Assembly: GCA_008680965.1 (NCBI GenBank)
Contig: NAKE01000001.1
Location: 1,364,001-1,428,000 of the forward strand
Reading direction: 5' to 3'
DNA length: 64,000 bases
Origin: Collinsella aerofaciens
GTDB lineage: Bacteria; Actinomycetota; Coriobacteriia; Coriobacteriales; Coriobacteriaceae
Part shown: piece after piece, positions 34,254 through 42,930 of the stretch
Numbering within the stretch: the stretch's first letter is position 1
Layout: each line of letters begins with the position of its first letter
Translations under genes and position numbers: made by a program
Notes under the pieces: generated by a model
Told to the model about the DNA's origin: nothing
The model's input: the letters and a program-made list of their open reading frames with translations, nothing else
Database searches by the model: none

Positions 34254-36068
34254 ATGTATTGTCGACTTCTTCTCAAACTAATCCTAAGAGACAGGGCCGT
34301 ATGGATCTCTACGCTCGTTCTCGCTGCAGCCTTCTCCATCCCCATTGCGTTCAATTCACCCATCTACGGCCCCTTCTTTATGAAGCAGGGCATGCAGGGC
34401 TTTGTCGACGCATTCAATACGCGCGCGCCCCAGGCCAGCGGCACAGACCTATCGCCAGAGCAGCAAGATGACGCTGAGCTTGCAAGATACGCGAACGCCG
34501 CCCTCGCCGCTCAAACCGACGCCGCCTTTCTCGACTCTGCCGAGAGCTACTACGCGCTCATGGACGAGGGCTTCCAATCCGGGTCCATCGTGGGGGACCA
34601 GGAGACCAATGACGCAGAGCTCGCATATTGCCGCGCTCTGAGCAGCTCCGGCATCGCGGATATCCCGGCCTCCGCAAACGACCTGCCGTTCCTCTCCTTC
34701 CTGCCCTACGCCATTGCCCAGGCGCCGTCCTTCCTTCCCTTCATCCCCTTCCTTCTCTCGTCGATACTCGTGCTCGGCGCCACAAGGCCCGGGACCCTGG
34801 CGGCAAAGGCGCCCGTGCCCAAATTCCGGCGCCTTATCCAAACCGTGTTTTCGATAATCGGCGCGGGGACCGCGATGCTCCTCGCCGGCCTTGCGCCCGG
34901 GGGCATTTACGCCTTGGCCCTAAACGGCTTCGGGCAGATCGGGTACCCGATCGCCTTCTTCCATAACGGCGCGCTCACTACCACGACCGCGGGAAACGTC
35001 TTCACGACCATACTTCTCGCGCTGCTCGCGGGTGGAACCTTGATATCCGTTTGTTCCGTCGTCCTATCGACCGCAACGAGGCGCGTCTTCGCGGGCCCCC
35101 TTACCTCCGCGTTGCTTGTCGCGGCCCCGGCATTCCCGTTGCTGTCCGATTCGGCACTGGGGCATAATGCCGCGCTCGAGCTCCTGCCGCTGGCCGTGTT
35201 CTCGCCTATCGAGGCAACGGGTTACGTAGGATGCTTCCCGACAGAATTCATTGGCTCCGGTTCGGGCGGCGCATCGATGCTTGCCGTGGCCCTGGTATAC
35301 GTCGCGGTCCTTTTCGCGGTCGGCGCCGCTGCGACACGTTCGCCCAAACAGCCTGGACCCGCGAAAAAGCACCATGGGCTCGAGCTTCTGGACGCGAGCG
35401 TGGGATACGGAAGCACGACGATACTTTCAATCGGATCGCTTTTCTTGAGCCCGGGAACGGCGGCGGGCCTCATTGCTCCCAACGGCTCGGGGAAAACCAC
35501 CCTTCTTGAAGCGCTGTCGGGCCAATTTCCCACCCGTATCCACTCGGGAAGCCTGGCGGCAGACGGAGTCAGCCAACGTCAATCAGCCGAATTTGCAGAA
35601 CTCGTCTACCTGAGCTCTTCAGGCGACACGGATCTCTACCCCACGCTATCAGCCCTCGAGCACCTTGCTTTCGTTAGGGAGGCGTGGAAATCGGCCACCG
35701 ACATCGACTCGCTCTGCAGCTCCCTCGGAATCTCCCCATATCTCGACAAGCCGACCCGTAAACTCTCGACAGGAATGAAGCAGCAGGTAAAGCTTGCCAT
35801 GGCGATATCGACCGGTTGCCCGTACCTTATCCTCGATGAACCGCTGAACGGCCTCGATCCGGGAAAACGGAAAACCTCCTGCGACGCGATGCGCAGCGAA
35901 GTGGCGCGGGGACGCAGCGTGCTCATTTCAAGCCATCTGCTCGACGACCTGGCAGACCTCACCAACTCGTTCTACTTCATCGAGGCCGGCACGCTCGTGG
36001 AAAAGATCAAGTCGTCCTCGCAGACGCTCAAGCAGGAATACCTCGATACATACGAGGGAGGTGAATGA
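34254..36068 (+). CDS. ABC transporter with permease and ATPase fused (permease first)
   Basis: 604 residues. One N-terminal helix, an extracytoplasmic Ala/Asp-rich region (about 45-150), then about six helices (about 155-365), followed by an ABC ATPase (about 380-585). The Walker A is APNGSGKTT, with Ala where Gly is usual. Signature LSTGMKQQVKLA, Walker B YLILDEPLNGLDP, switch SSHLLDDLADL. The topology is that of ABC2 efflux pumps, which normally use separate chains. The start ATG has only a weak site. Substrate unknown; co-transcription with the exported protein downstream suggests peptide export or self-protection. Confidence 0.8.
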   Translation: MYCRLLLKLILRDRAVWISTLVLAAAFSIPIAFNSPIYGPFFMKQGMQGFVDAFNTRAPQASGTDLSPEQQDDAELARYANAALAAQTDAAFLDSAESYYALMDEGFQSGSIVGDQETNDAELAYCRALSSSGIADIPASANDLPFLSFLPYAIAQAPSFLPFIPFLLSSILVLGATRPGTLAAKAPVPKFRRLIQTVFSIIGAGTAMLLAGLAPGGIYALALNGFGQIGYPIAFFHNGALTTTTAGNVFTTILLALLAGGTLISVCSVVLSTATRRVFAGPLTSALLVAAPAFPLLSDSALGHNAALELLPLAVFSPIEATGYVGCFPTEFIGSGSGGASMLAVALVYVAVLFAVGAAATRSPKQPGPAKKHHGLELLDASVGYGSTTILSIGSLFLSPGTAAGLIAPNGSGKTTLLEALSGQFPTRIHSGSLAADGVSQRQSAEFAELVYLSSSGDTDLYPTLSALEHLAFVREAWKSATDIDSLCSSLGISPYLDKPTRKLSTGMKQQVKLAMAISTGCPYLILDEPLNGLDPGKRKTSCDAMRSEVARGRSVLISSHLLDDLADLTNSFYFIEAGTLVEKIKSSSQTLKQEYLDTYEGGE

Positions 36069-36069
36069 C

Positions 36070-36498
36070 ATGATAGGCAAGAGCTATGCAAAGATAGCGA
36101 TTGTTGGCTCTGTACTTTGTCTTGCAATGGTGCTATGTGCATCATTTGCGAGGTATAGGTCCGAGCAATCGTTTATCGATGGCGCTGAGAACGGTTTTGG
36201 CATAGACGGGATGTATGTCAACGATGGCGCGACCAGGCCGTCTATGGCGATTCTTGCAGGCGAAGACATGGAATGGCAAATCTGTAATGGCGATGGCTCT
36301 TGTCTGAGTGGTCGTTTGGCCGCAACGAGCGATCCGAATTCGTTCGATCTTCTCGACGATGATGGAGCGGATTGCGGTTCTGTTCACCTTTCATATGCAT
36401 CGCGAGACGGGATGGACGGCATTCTCTACGTCTCCCACGAAACTGGCGATTTCAAGATGCGCAGGACTAACCGGGTGCCGGCTTTTATCGAGGAGTGA
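36070..36498 (+). CDS. Small exported or membrane-anchored protein, unknown
   Basis: 142 residues from ATG 36070 (GGAGGTG six bases upstream; two bases after the ABC stop). An N-terminal hydrophobic stretch (AIVGSVLCLAMVLCASFA) acts as anchor or signal. The rest is acidic, beta-rich in appearance, with three further cysteines. I recognise no family. Coupling to the fused ABC transporter suggests an accessory or sensing part of it. Two strong hairpins follow. Confidence 0.65.
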   Translation: MIGKSYAKIAIVGSVLCLAMVLCASFARYRSEQSFIDGAENGFGIDGMYVNDGATRPSMAILAGEDMEWQICNGDGSCLSGRLAATSDPNSFDLLDDDGADCGSVHLSYASRDGMDGILYVSHETGDFKMRRTNRVPAFIEE

Positions 36499-36503
36499 GA
36501 GTT

Positions 36504-36577
36504 CCCGGCGGCCTGCCGATCAGGCCGCCGGGCTATCGAGCCCCGCATTCATCCGTACACACACGGATGAATGCGGG
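36504..36577 (+). terminator. Two back-to-back hairpins after the exported-protein gene
   Basis: Stem 1: 12 bp, 36504-36515 with 36521-36532, 5-base loop. Stem 2: 15 bp perfect, 36542-36556 with 36563-36577, loop ACACAC. No T run follows either, so they may stabilise the 3' end rather than terminate. Confidence 0.6.
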
Positions 36578-36633
36578 AAGTGTCCGGATAAAGTTGATAA
36601 TCAAGGAAACAAAGCCGTTCTGCCTGGGACGGC

Positions 36634-36935
36634 TTTGGCCTGGACTTTAACTACAACATCGCAATCGACACTTATCAGCTCGCGCAACGCGCATGGCCAA
36701 ATCTCGGACGCTGGTGCATGGAGGACCTTCGAGATTTACTGGACATCCAAAACGACGACGCACGCCGCGTGCTCGCGACAGCGAAGACGAGATGGCTGTC
36801 TACAATGCGATCAGAAACGGTGTGAAGTCCGGAGAGCTTTCTGTGGAACCGCCGCGCCGTCGCGCGAGCCGACCGGGCAACCCGGGCAATCTGGTCCCGA
36901 CTCTCCCGGTCGTATTCCTACGATATCGCCCCTAG
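36634..36935 (+). pseudogene. DEDDh-type 3'-5' exonuclease remnant, frameshifted
   Basis: Reading FGLDFNYNIAIDTYQLAQRA then LGRWCMEDLRDLLDIQNDDA up to about 36777, then in the +2 frame DSEDEMAVYNAIRNG, gives the C-terminal half of a DnaQ-like exonuclease domain. The usual catalytic His before VLAD is Arg here. A single missing base near 36775-36779 accounts for the frame change. The N-terminal half with the DxE motif is absent. Confidence 0.55.
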
Positions 36936-36947
36936 ATCACCAATGTG

Positions 36948-37187
36948 TCAGATAAAGAATGATGCAATGGTTATGATCAAGCATACGGCGGATGCGGCGA
37001 CTGCGCCTTTTTTCCTCTCCTTTAGTCCGACGAATAGGGCTGCCGTAAAGTAAAGGGCGGAAATGCAGTCTATGGCAAGCAAAACGAGTTCCTTGGGCGG
37101 TTTCAGCAAAAGGTCGCTAGCAAAGAGTAATGCAAGCAGGGCAAAGCCGATTGTGGTCAAGTATCTCGATTGATTTTGCGACAACAT
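36948..37187 (-). CDS. Small membrane protein, unknown
   Basis: 79 residues with three hydrophobic segments (TTIGFALLALLFASDLLL; LLAIDCISALYFTAALFVGL; AASAVCLIITIASFFI) separated by Lys/Arg. AAAGGAAG five bases before the ATG supports translation. No family recognised. Its size and basic loops resemble small immunity proteins, but no adjacent toxin is proven. Confidence 0.6.
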   Translation of the reverse strand: MLSQNQSRYLTTIGFALLALLFASDLLLKPPKELVLLAIDCISALYFTAALFVGLKERKKGAVAASAVCLIITIASFFI

Positions 37188-37434
37188 GGCAACTTCCTTT
37201 CAGAACATGCAAGTGAAAAGTCGGTACGATGTCATTGCGGTTGCAAAAAAGCCGCCGCTAGGACCGGTTGTCACGAGACCGGCGATAACTTCAGCGGTGC
37301 CAACAAGCTAGAGATCGCGCAGGCAAGCCTCCTCCTTCGCGTTCAGCTTGACCTTGTGAGGGACGGGGCGGTTATTTGCAGATCCGTGAGAATCGCACCA
37401 CGCCTTGGAATATGAATCCGCGCAGCGCCCGCGC

Positions 37435-37605
37435 TCAAAAAAGGGATATATCGTAATTTTCGTCGTAATTGACTCCGACGTAGATATCGCTGCTCTCGGC
37501 GGGAGATCCCTCGTCGGCATGGGCTGCCGCAACGGGTACAAATGGTGTCATGACAAGGGAGGGGCAAAGAGTTGCTGAGACGATGGAGGGTAGGCATTTC
37601 TTCAT
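37435..37605 (-). CDS. Short secreted protein, possibly frameshifted in an A6/T6 run
   Basis: 56 residues. Starts MKKCLPSIVSATLCPSLV, a signal peptide with cleavage likely after AAAHA, then 26 acidic residues. AAGGAG precedes the ATG, and the start overlaps the preceding gene stop by four bases. The frame ends inside a run of six A (37437-37442 on the + strand). With five, it would continue to 37308 and give 98 residues ending KLNAKEEACLRDL with two extra Cys pairs. Either a truncated gene or a phase-variable one. Family not recognised. Confidence 0.5.
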   Translation of the reverse strand: MKKCLPSIVSATLCPSLVMTPFVPVAAAHADEGSPAESSDIYVGVNYDENYDISLF

Positions 37606-37796
37606 GGCTGGCTCCTTAATCTGGCCTTTGATAGTAATTCGATGTCGCCTCCTTCCGCTTTATATCCGTTGTATTCGGCGTATTTCTTTAACAAGGCAAG
37701 AGGTTCTTCCTCTCCTTCGGATGGGCCGATGATGTTTCCTTGATCATCCAGTATGAATACGGACGGAATATGCTCAAGTTCATATTGGTCATACAC
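37602..37796 (-). pseudogene. Thioredoxin-fold protein, C-terminal fragment
   Basis: 64 codons from a GTG. YELEHIPSVFILDDQGNIIG is typical of the cis-Pro strand and following hairpin of TlpA/thioredoxin-like proteins. The N-terminal CxxC half is missing, and a TAA lies three codons upstream of the GTG. Its right edge meets the oppositely oriented DUF6273 remnant, so a rearrangement joined them. Stop overlaps the ATG of the secreted protein (ATGA). Confidence 0.6.
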
Positions 37797-37814
37797 GGTC
37801 TTATCTTAATTTTT

Positions 37815-38310
37815 GCTGATGGCTCAGGCAAGGCGGGGCTTACGTTCGAGGCGACCAACAATGCCCTGGCCCTACAGAGAATAAACGCCACGAACACGCA
37901 CGCCGGCGGCTGGGAGAAGTCCGAACTTCGCGGCCTCCTCAATACCGGCGACCTCTGGTCGCTTTTGCCTTGCGAACTCCAGTCCAAGGTGAAGTCCGTC
38001 ACGAAGATGACCGACAACCTGGGCGACGGCAAGGCAGGCACCCCCCTCGGCCACGACTGACAAGGTCTTCCTGCTCTCGATGACTGAAGTCTACGGTGAC
38101 CTCCAGTCTGACGGCGCCCAGTACGAGTACTACAAATCCAAGGGCGTGACAACGTCGAACTATTCCAGTGCTTCGTCGAGCAGCTATCACTGGACTCGCT
38201 CCGTGCATCCGAGCAACTCCGCGTCCTTCCGCTGTGTCCACAGCAACGGCAGCTATGACTACTACAGCGCGACGAACATCTACTGCGTGTTCCCCGCCTT
38301 CTGCTTTTAG
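37815..38310 (+). pseudogene. DUF6273 surface-protein remnant with C6 frameshift
   Basis: Frame 1 from 37815 reads ...LQRINATNTHAGGWEKSELR, then GLLNTGDLWSLLP. After 38046 the family sequence continues in another frame: SATTDKVFLLSMTEVYG, then SVHPSNSASFRCVHSNG and FPAFCF at the end. One base too many in the C run 38041-38046 explains the shift. The N-terminal part is absent. DUF6273 domains are common in secreted proteins of gut Gram-positives. Confidence 0.72.
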
Positions 38311-38324
38311 CCTCATCTGCAACC

Positions 38325-38362
38325 AATGAAAAGCCCGTGCGATTCTGCGTGGGCTTTTCATT
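38325..38362 (+). terminator. Terminator after the DUF6273 remnant
   Basis: Stem of 16 bp with two G-T pairs (38325-38340 with 38347-38362) containing AAAAGCCC/GGGCTTTT, 6-base loop. Confidence 0.75.
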
Positions 38363-38809
38363 TGGCAACCAAACGAACGATTCTCGTCTTGAAGCATAGT
38401 TATCGGTTTGAGTAGAAATGGGGTCGTACAGCGGCTCTCAGAGCGCCTGTCGCCCTCCCCCGCCATTATCTCTGCGGCTCCTTCGTATGGAGCCCATCCT
38501 GCTTGGCGTTTCGTTGCAACAGCCCACTTGTCCACCGATCAAGTGAACTACTGGAGTAAATACAGTGACACGCTTGTACGTTACAGTCGCTATATTGGCG
38601 TAAATCGCCGCGATAAATGCCGCCAATTCTCGGCGTGTACCTGCTGCGCGTATGTAGAATCATATCGCGCTAATAAATCGGCTCAAGCGCGTGCAAAACA
38701 CGCAAGTAACCGCACAAAGCGATTATCGCGCAGGTAGATTTTTGGCACCCTGTTGCTTTATCAATTTGGCACCCTGTTGCTTAATCAAAATTAAGCAATT
38801 GCTTAAAAC
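38363..38809. other. Island end: spacer with 24-bp tandem repeat
   Basis: About 450 bases without a supported gene; frames here lack ribosome sites and family features. Two adjacent 24-bp units (38741-38764 and 38765-38788) containing TTTGGCACCCTGTTGCTT differ at one base. They lie 60 bases from tRNA-Pro and may mark a recombination boundary of the island. Confidence 0.5.
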
Positions 38810-38839
38810 AAAAAAGGTCAGGCACTAGGTGCCTGACCT
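38810..38839 (-). terminator. Terminator of tRNA-Pro
   Basis: On the minus strand an 11-bp stem (38815-38825 with 38829-38839) with 3-base loop, followed by TTTTTTG. Confidence 0.85.
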
Positions 38840-38848
38840 GCAAACTTC

Positions 38849-38925
<77 letters not shown>

Positions 38926-39005
38926 AAGCTTTTGTTTGTTGCTCTGCTCTCGCTCGCAACAGGGAGTATATTAACCCGAAACTTTGCCCTTGTGCAAGAA
39001 CTTTT

Positions 39006-40223
39006 TTACAAATTTTGAAGCAAGTCCAAAATTGTATCTGCGAGCTGGGGTTTTGTTAGAACGGGAAGTTCTTGCGTACCCGCTGTGCTCACGATCCAGG
39101 CCTTGTTGGTATCGGTTTCAAAGCCCGAATCGGCGCGCGAGACATCGTTGGCGATAATGGCGTCGCAACCCTTGCGCGCGAGCTTGCGCTGCGCGTACTC
39201 CACAACGTTATCGGTCTCGGCCGCAAAGCCGATCACGCACCGTTCCCCCTTTTGGCGCGAAAGCTCGGCCAAGATATCGACTGTCTCGACCAGTTCAATG
39301 TGATCCAATCGTTCGTTGGCCTTTTTGAGCTTATGGTCGGCAGGGGCTGCGGGGGTGTAGTCGGCGACAGCGGCCGCGCAAATGGCCGCATCGGCCGTCT
39401 GGAAGGCGCCCAGCGCCGCCTGCAGCATCTCTGCGGCGGTCTGCACGCGCACGCACTCCACGCCGCGGGGAACATCGAGCGATGTCGGGCCCAGCACAAG
39501 CGTAACCGCAGCACCGCGGCGAGCGGCCTCCCCCGCCAGGGCGATGCCCATCTTGCCCGACGATCGGTTGCCGATAAAGCGCACGGGGTCGATCGGCTCG
39601 TGCGTGGGGCCGGCGGTTATCACAATGCGCTTGCCTGCCAGGTCTTGCGGGACGGGGTTCAGCACCTCGCAGACGGCCTCGACGATGTCCTCGGGCTCGC
39701 TCATGCGCCCCGTGTCAACGTCGCCGCAGGCAAGGTAGCCGCTGCCTGGTCCCACCACATGGACGCCACGGTCGCGCAACGTGGCCATATTGGCCTGCGT
39801 TGCCGGCGCCTTCCACATGCCGTTGTTCATGGCGGGGGCGATCACGATGGGTCGCGGCGTGGCTAGCAGCGTGGTGGAGATGAGGTCATCGGCGATACCG
39901 CTTGCCATCTTGGCGATGATATTGGCCGTCGCGGGCGCCACGACCACCAGATCGGGCTCCTGCGCCAGCGAAATATGGTGGATCGGGTCGGAGGGATCGT
40001 CGAATAGGCCCACGGCAACGGGCTCGTTGGTGAGCGCACGGAAGGTAAGTGGTCCCACAAACTCGGTGGCATGCTCGCTCATAACGACCTTGACGCGCGC
40101 GCCGCGCTTTTGCAGCAGGCGCACGATATTGCACGACTTATAGGCGGCGATCCCGCCGGTAATGCCCAGCAGGATCGTTTTTCCCTCAAGTTGCATTGAA
40201 TTGTTGGATGCCGCCGTCATCAT
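39006..40223 (-). CDS. coaBC: Bifunctional phosphopantothenoylcysteine synthetase/decarboxylase CoaBC
   Basis: 405 residues. The N-terminal flavoprotein decarboxylase CoaC (about 1-195) has GITGGIAAYK, the active-site His in DPIHHISL, APATANIIAKMASGIADD and the Cys loop YLACGDVDTGRM. The C-terminal CoaB synthetase (about 200-405) has ITAGPTHEPIDPVRFIGN and NRSSGKMG. Makes 4'-phosphopantetheine for CoA. Starts ATGATG right after the stop of the zinc-ribbon gene. Confidence 0.95.
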   Translation of the reverse strand: MMTAASNNSMQLEGKTILLGITGGIAAYKSCNIVRLLQKRGARVKVVMSEHATEFVGPLTFRALTNEPVAVGLFDDPSDPIHHISLAQEPDLVVVAPATANIIAKMASGIADDLISTTLLATPRPIVIAPAMNNGMWKAPATQANMATLRDRGVHVVGPGSGYLACGDVDTGRMSEPEDIVEAVCEVLNPVPQDLAGKRIVITAGPTHEPIDPVRFIGNRSSGKMGIALAGEAARRGAAVTLVLGPTSLDVPRGVECVRVQTAAEMLQAALGAFQTADAAICAAAVADYTPAAPADHKLKKANERLDHIELVETVDILAELSRQKGERCVIGFAAETDNVVEYAQRKLARKGCDAIIANDVSRADSGFETDTNKAWIVSTAGTQELPVLTKPQLADTILDLLQNL

Positions 40224-40943
40224 TTAAGCTTCCTTGCTGGGAAGCACCAGCAGGCGGTGGCAATACGGGCAGTGCGCGATCTCGCTACCGTCGTGGCTGA
40301 GGTCGCTCATGGATGATGCCTGGAGCGCGGTGTGGCAGATGGTGGGAATGTTGCCCTTGATGGTCTCGACGGCCAGGCCGCGGAATTGCTTGAGCAGGCG
40401 TTCGTAGTCGGTGAGCACGTCGGTGGGCAGCGTGGCGGCAAGCGCGGTGCGCTCCTTGGTGGCGGCGTCAATTTGAGCCTGGAGGTCGGCGGCCTTGGCG
40501 CGGGCGGCCTTGGTGTCGGCCTTCACGCCCTCCTCGAACTTGGCGATGATGGCCTGCGCGCGGGCCTCGCGGTCGAGCGCCTCCTTATGGGCGATGATGA
40601 CGTCCTTGCGGGTGTGCTCGATCTTGTCCAGACGCTTGGCCAGGGTGGCGAGCTCGTTCTCCAGGTCCTGAACCTCGCGGTAGTCAGATCCGTCAACGTG
40701 GCGCTTCTTGGCGGCCTCGATGGCGTTATTGGTCTGGATTTCGGTGGTGTTGAGATCGTCGAGCTCAATATCCAGGTCCTTGCGCTGGGCGTAGAGCTTG
40801 GTCATCTCGGCCTTGAGCTTAACGTAGGTCTTGCGCTTGGAAGCGAGCTCCTTGAGCTCCGGCATATTGGCAAGTTCGCTCTTGTTGCGGGCGAGCTCCA
40901 AATCGATCTGTTGCAGCTTGAGTAGCGTAGCGCCGGCGCTCAT
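40224..40943 (-). CDS. Coiled-coil zinc-ribbon (C4-type) protein
   Basis: 239 residues. A long antiparallel coiled coil (about 10-190) is followed by a C-terminal ribbon with AHCPYCHRLLVLP. The expected upstream Cys pair is reduced, with only C in TICHTAL visible. This family is usually encoded next to nif3, as here, and has no settled function; RNA or nucleic-acid binding has been suggested. ATG 40943 with AAAGGAGAG upstream overlaps the nif3 stop by four bases. Confidence 0.8.
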   Translation of the reverse strand: MSAGATLLKLQQIDLELARNKSELANMPELKELASKRKTYVKLKAEMTKLYAQRKDLDIELDDLNTTEIQTNNAIEAAKKRHVDGSDYREVQDLENELATLAKRLDKIEHTRKDVIIAHKEALDREARAQAIIAKFEEGVKADTKAARAKAADLQAQIDAATKERTALAATLPTDVLTDYERLLKQFRGLAVETIKGNIPTICHTALQASSMSDLSHDGSEIAHCPYCHRLLVLPSKEA

Positions 40944-41749
40944 AAGTTCTCTCCTTTTGTCACAGTCCACCATTGGCAAGGGTTCAGTATTTTAATCGCA
41001 TGACGGGGGTCGACCCCGGCGTCAACCGCAGAGTTCATCAAGATATCAACGAACGGCTCCTCGGAGCGGTCGTGGCCGAGCAAGATTACCGGTAGCCCGC
41101 GCAAGGCCAGGTCCTGCGCCACGTGGTAGCCCGTCTCGCCCGTCACGACAACGTCTGCGCCCGCGGCGATGGCGAGCTCTCCGAAGTCGCCTAGGGAGCC
41201 GCCCAAAATGGCGACGGTCCTGCACGGGCGATTGGCCTCGCCCCACACGCGGGGGTCACTGCCAAACGCCGTAGCGGCGCGCGCGGCAAGGTCGCGCAGG
41301 CTGCAGGGGTCGTTGAACGCCGCAAGGGCGCCCAGGCCGCAAGCCTCGGGGTCGTCCACATGCTCCAGCGAGCTCATGGGCTCAGCGCCCAGCAACTTAC
41401 TTAGGCGAACACGCGCTTCGTGCGAGCGGTCCAGGTTGGTGTGAAGCGAGATGATGCTCACGCCGCAACGAGCTGCCTCGTACAGCGCAGCGCTGCACTG
41501 GGGTCGCGCGGAATCGGCCGGACAAAAGGCCTCGGGCGCCTTGATATAGATGGGATGATGCGTCAGCAGCACGTTAGCGCCGGCCTCGAGAGCGCGATGC
41601 ACGTTGGCCTCGGACGCGTCGAGTGCGCAGGCAACACCGGTGATCTTGGCAGCAGGATCTCCCACAGATAGCCCAACATGATCCCAGCCCTCGGCGTCCG
41701 CCTTGGGGTAGCGCGCCAGCAGGGCACGTTCAAGCTCGGCGACGATCAT
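40940..41749 (-). CDS. Nif3-like dinuclear metal-centre protein
   Basis: 269 residues of the NIF3/YqfO family (GTP cyclohydrolase I type 2 in databases). Metal ligands are visible in LLTHHPIYIK (about 61-70) and SLHTNLDRSH (about 100-109), with a C-terminal Glu/His in VVTGETGYHVAQD. Lacks the PII-like insertion of some relatives. ATGA overlaps at both ends link it to the cysteine desulfurase and the zinc-ribbon gene. Confidence 0.9.
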   Translation of the reverse strand: MIVAELERALLARYPKADAEGWDHVGLSVGDPAAKITGVACALDASEANVHRALEAGANVLLTHHPIYIKAPEAFCPADSARPQCSAALYEAARCGVSIISLHTNLDRSHEARVRLSKLLGAEPMSSLEHVDDPEACGLGALAAFNDPCSLRDLAARAATAFGSDPRVWGEANRPCRTVAILGGSLGDFGELAIAAGADVVVTGETGYHVAQDLALRGLPVILLGHDRSEEPFVDILMNSAVDAGVDPRHAIKILNPCQWWTVTKGENL

Positions 41750-42924
41750 GCGGCACCTACGATCGAGAGCAGCGTCTGGGCAAAGTCGTCCAGATCGGCC
41801 GGATTCACGCGGTCATCGAAGGAAATGCGCAGTGCACCCAATGCCTGCTCGCGACCAATGCCCATCGCACTCAAAACGTGGCTGGGGTCCATGCTGCCAC
41901 TCGAGCAGGCAGAGCCGGCCGAAACCTCAAAGCCGGCGGCGTCGAGCTTGATGATGAGCTCCTCGGAGTCCATGCCGTCAACGTAGATCGAAACCATGCC
42001 GGGCAGACGGTCGGCCTGGGCGTAGTCACCCATGGTGGCATGAATGTGCGGATGGGCCGTAAGCGTGGCGTAGAGCTTATCGGAAAGGGCTTGCAGCTTC
42101 TCGCGCTCGTGAGCGACACGGGGCGTCAGCGTGCGGGCGGCAGCGGCAAAAGCCAGCTGCGTGCGCAGGTCCTGCGTACCGGCGCGACGGCCGGCTTCCT
42201 GTCCACCGCCAAAGATGCGCGGACGCAGCGGCGTGCGGTTCTTAAGGTAGAGCGCGCCGGATGCCACAGGGCCGCCAATCTTGTGCGCGGCAACGGTCAT
42301 GGCATCGACGCCCAGCTCGGTGACATCGAGCGGAATATGCAAGTAGCCCTGGATGGCATCGGTATGAAACAAGGCGCCGGTAGCATGAGCGGCGGCGGCC
42401 AGCTCGCGGATGGGCTGCACCACGCCGGTCTCGTTGTTGGCGGCCATGATACTCACGAGTGCCACGTCGTCGCCGAGCAGCTCGATGAGCGCGGCAGGCT
42501 CGATGTAGCCCGCACGGCAGGGCTGCAACAGGTCGACGGTAAGGCCGGCGGCACGCAGCAGCGGCAGGTTGTCCAGGATCGAATCGTGCTCGATGGCAGA
42601 TACGATCACGCGGTTACGCTTGCGGTCGCGCTGACGAGCGCCCTCGGCAAGACCGAGGAGCGCCAGCTGGTTGGCCTCGGTGCCGCCGTTGGTAAGGATG
42701 ATCTCGGACGGGCGGACGCGTGCGCCAAAGCTGCGGGCGATCTCGCGACGTGCGGCCTCCAGACGCGCGGCAGCCTTGCGGCCAAGCGAGTGCAGTGAGT
42801 TGGGGTTGACGCCCGCAAGCTCGCTATCGTCGTACTCACGCTGCGCAAGGAGCGCCTCGGCGCGCATGGGCGTCGAGGCGGCATAGTCAAGATTCACGGG
42901 TATGCGGTTTTGACCTGCGGTCAT
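41746..42924 (-). CDS. Cysteine desulfurase (NifS/IscS type)
   Basis: 392-residue PLP enzyme releasing sulfur from cysteine for Fe-S clusters and thio-modified tRNA. Start VNLDYAASTPMR, PLP Lys in VAAHKIGGP (about 215), active-site Cys in SAGSACSSGSM (about 337). The short Cys loop is of the IscS/NifS group. No mnmA or iscU follows within this window, so the sulfur acceptor is unclear; RimO, MiaB and IspH are potential Fe-S clients. Confidence 0.92.
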   Translation of the reverse strand: MTAGQNRIPVNLDYAASTPMRAEALLAQREYDDSELAGVNPNSLHSLGRKAAARLEAARREIARSFGARVRPSEIILTNGGTEANQLALLGLAEGARQRDRKRNRVIVSAIEHDSILDNLPLLRAAGLTVDLLQPCRAGYIEPAALIELLGDDVALVSIMAANNETGVVQPIRELAAAAHATGALFHTDAIQGYLHIPLDVTELGVDAMTVAAHKIGGPVASGALYLKNRTPLRPRIFGGGQEAGRRAGTQDLRTQLAFAAAARTLTPRVAHEREKLQALSDKLYATLTAHPHIHATMGDYAQADRLPGMVSIYVDGMDSEELIIKLDAAGFEVSAGSACSSGSMDPSHVLSAMGIGREQALGALRISFDDRVNPADLDDFAQTLLSIVGAA

Positions 42925-42930
42925 AAGGAT

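Noticed and set aside
38408..38737. Rightward 109-codon frame before tRNA-Pro
   Set aside because: No ribosome site, unusual composition with many Arg and Ser, no family similarity visible.
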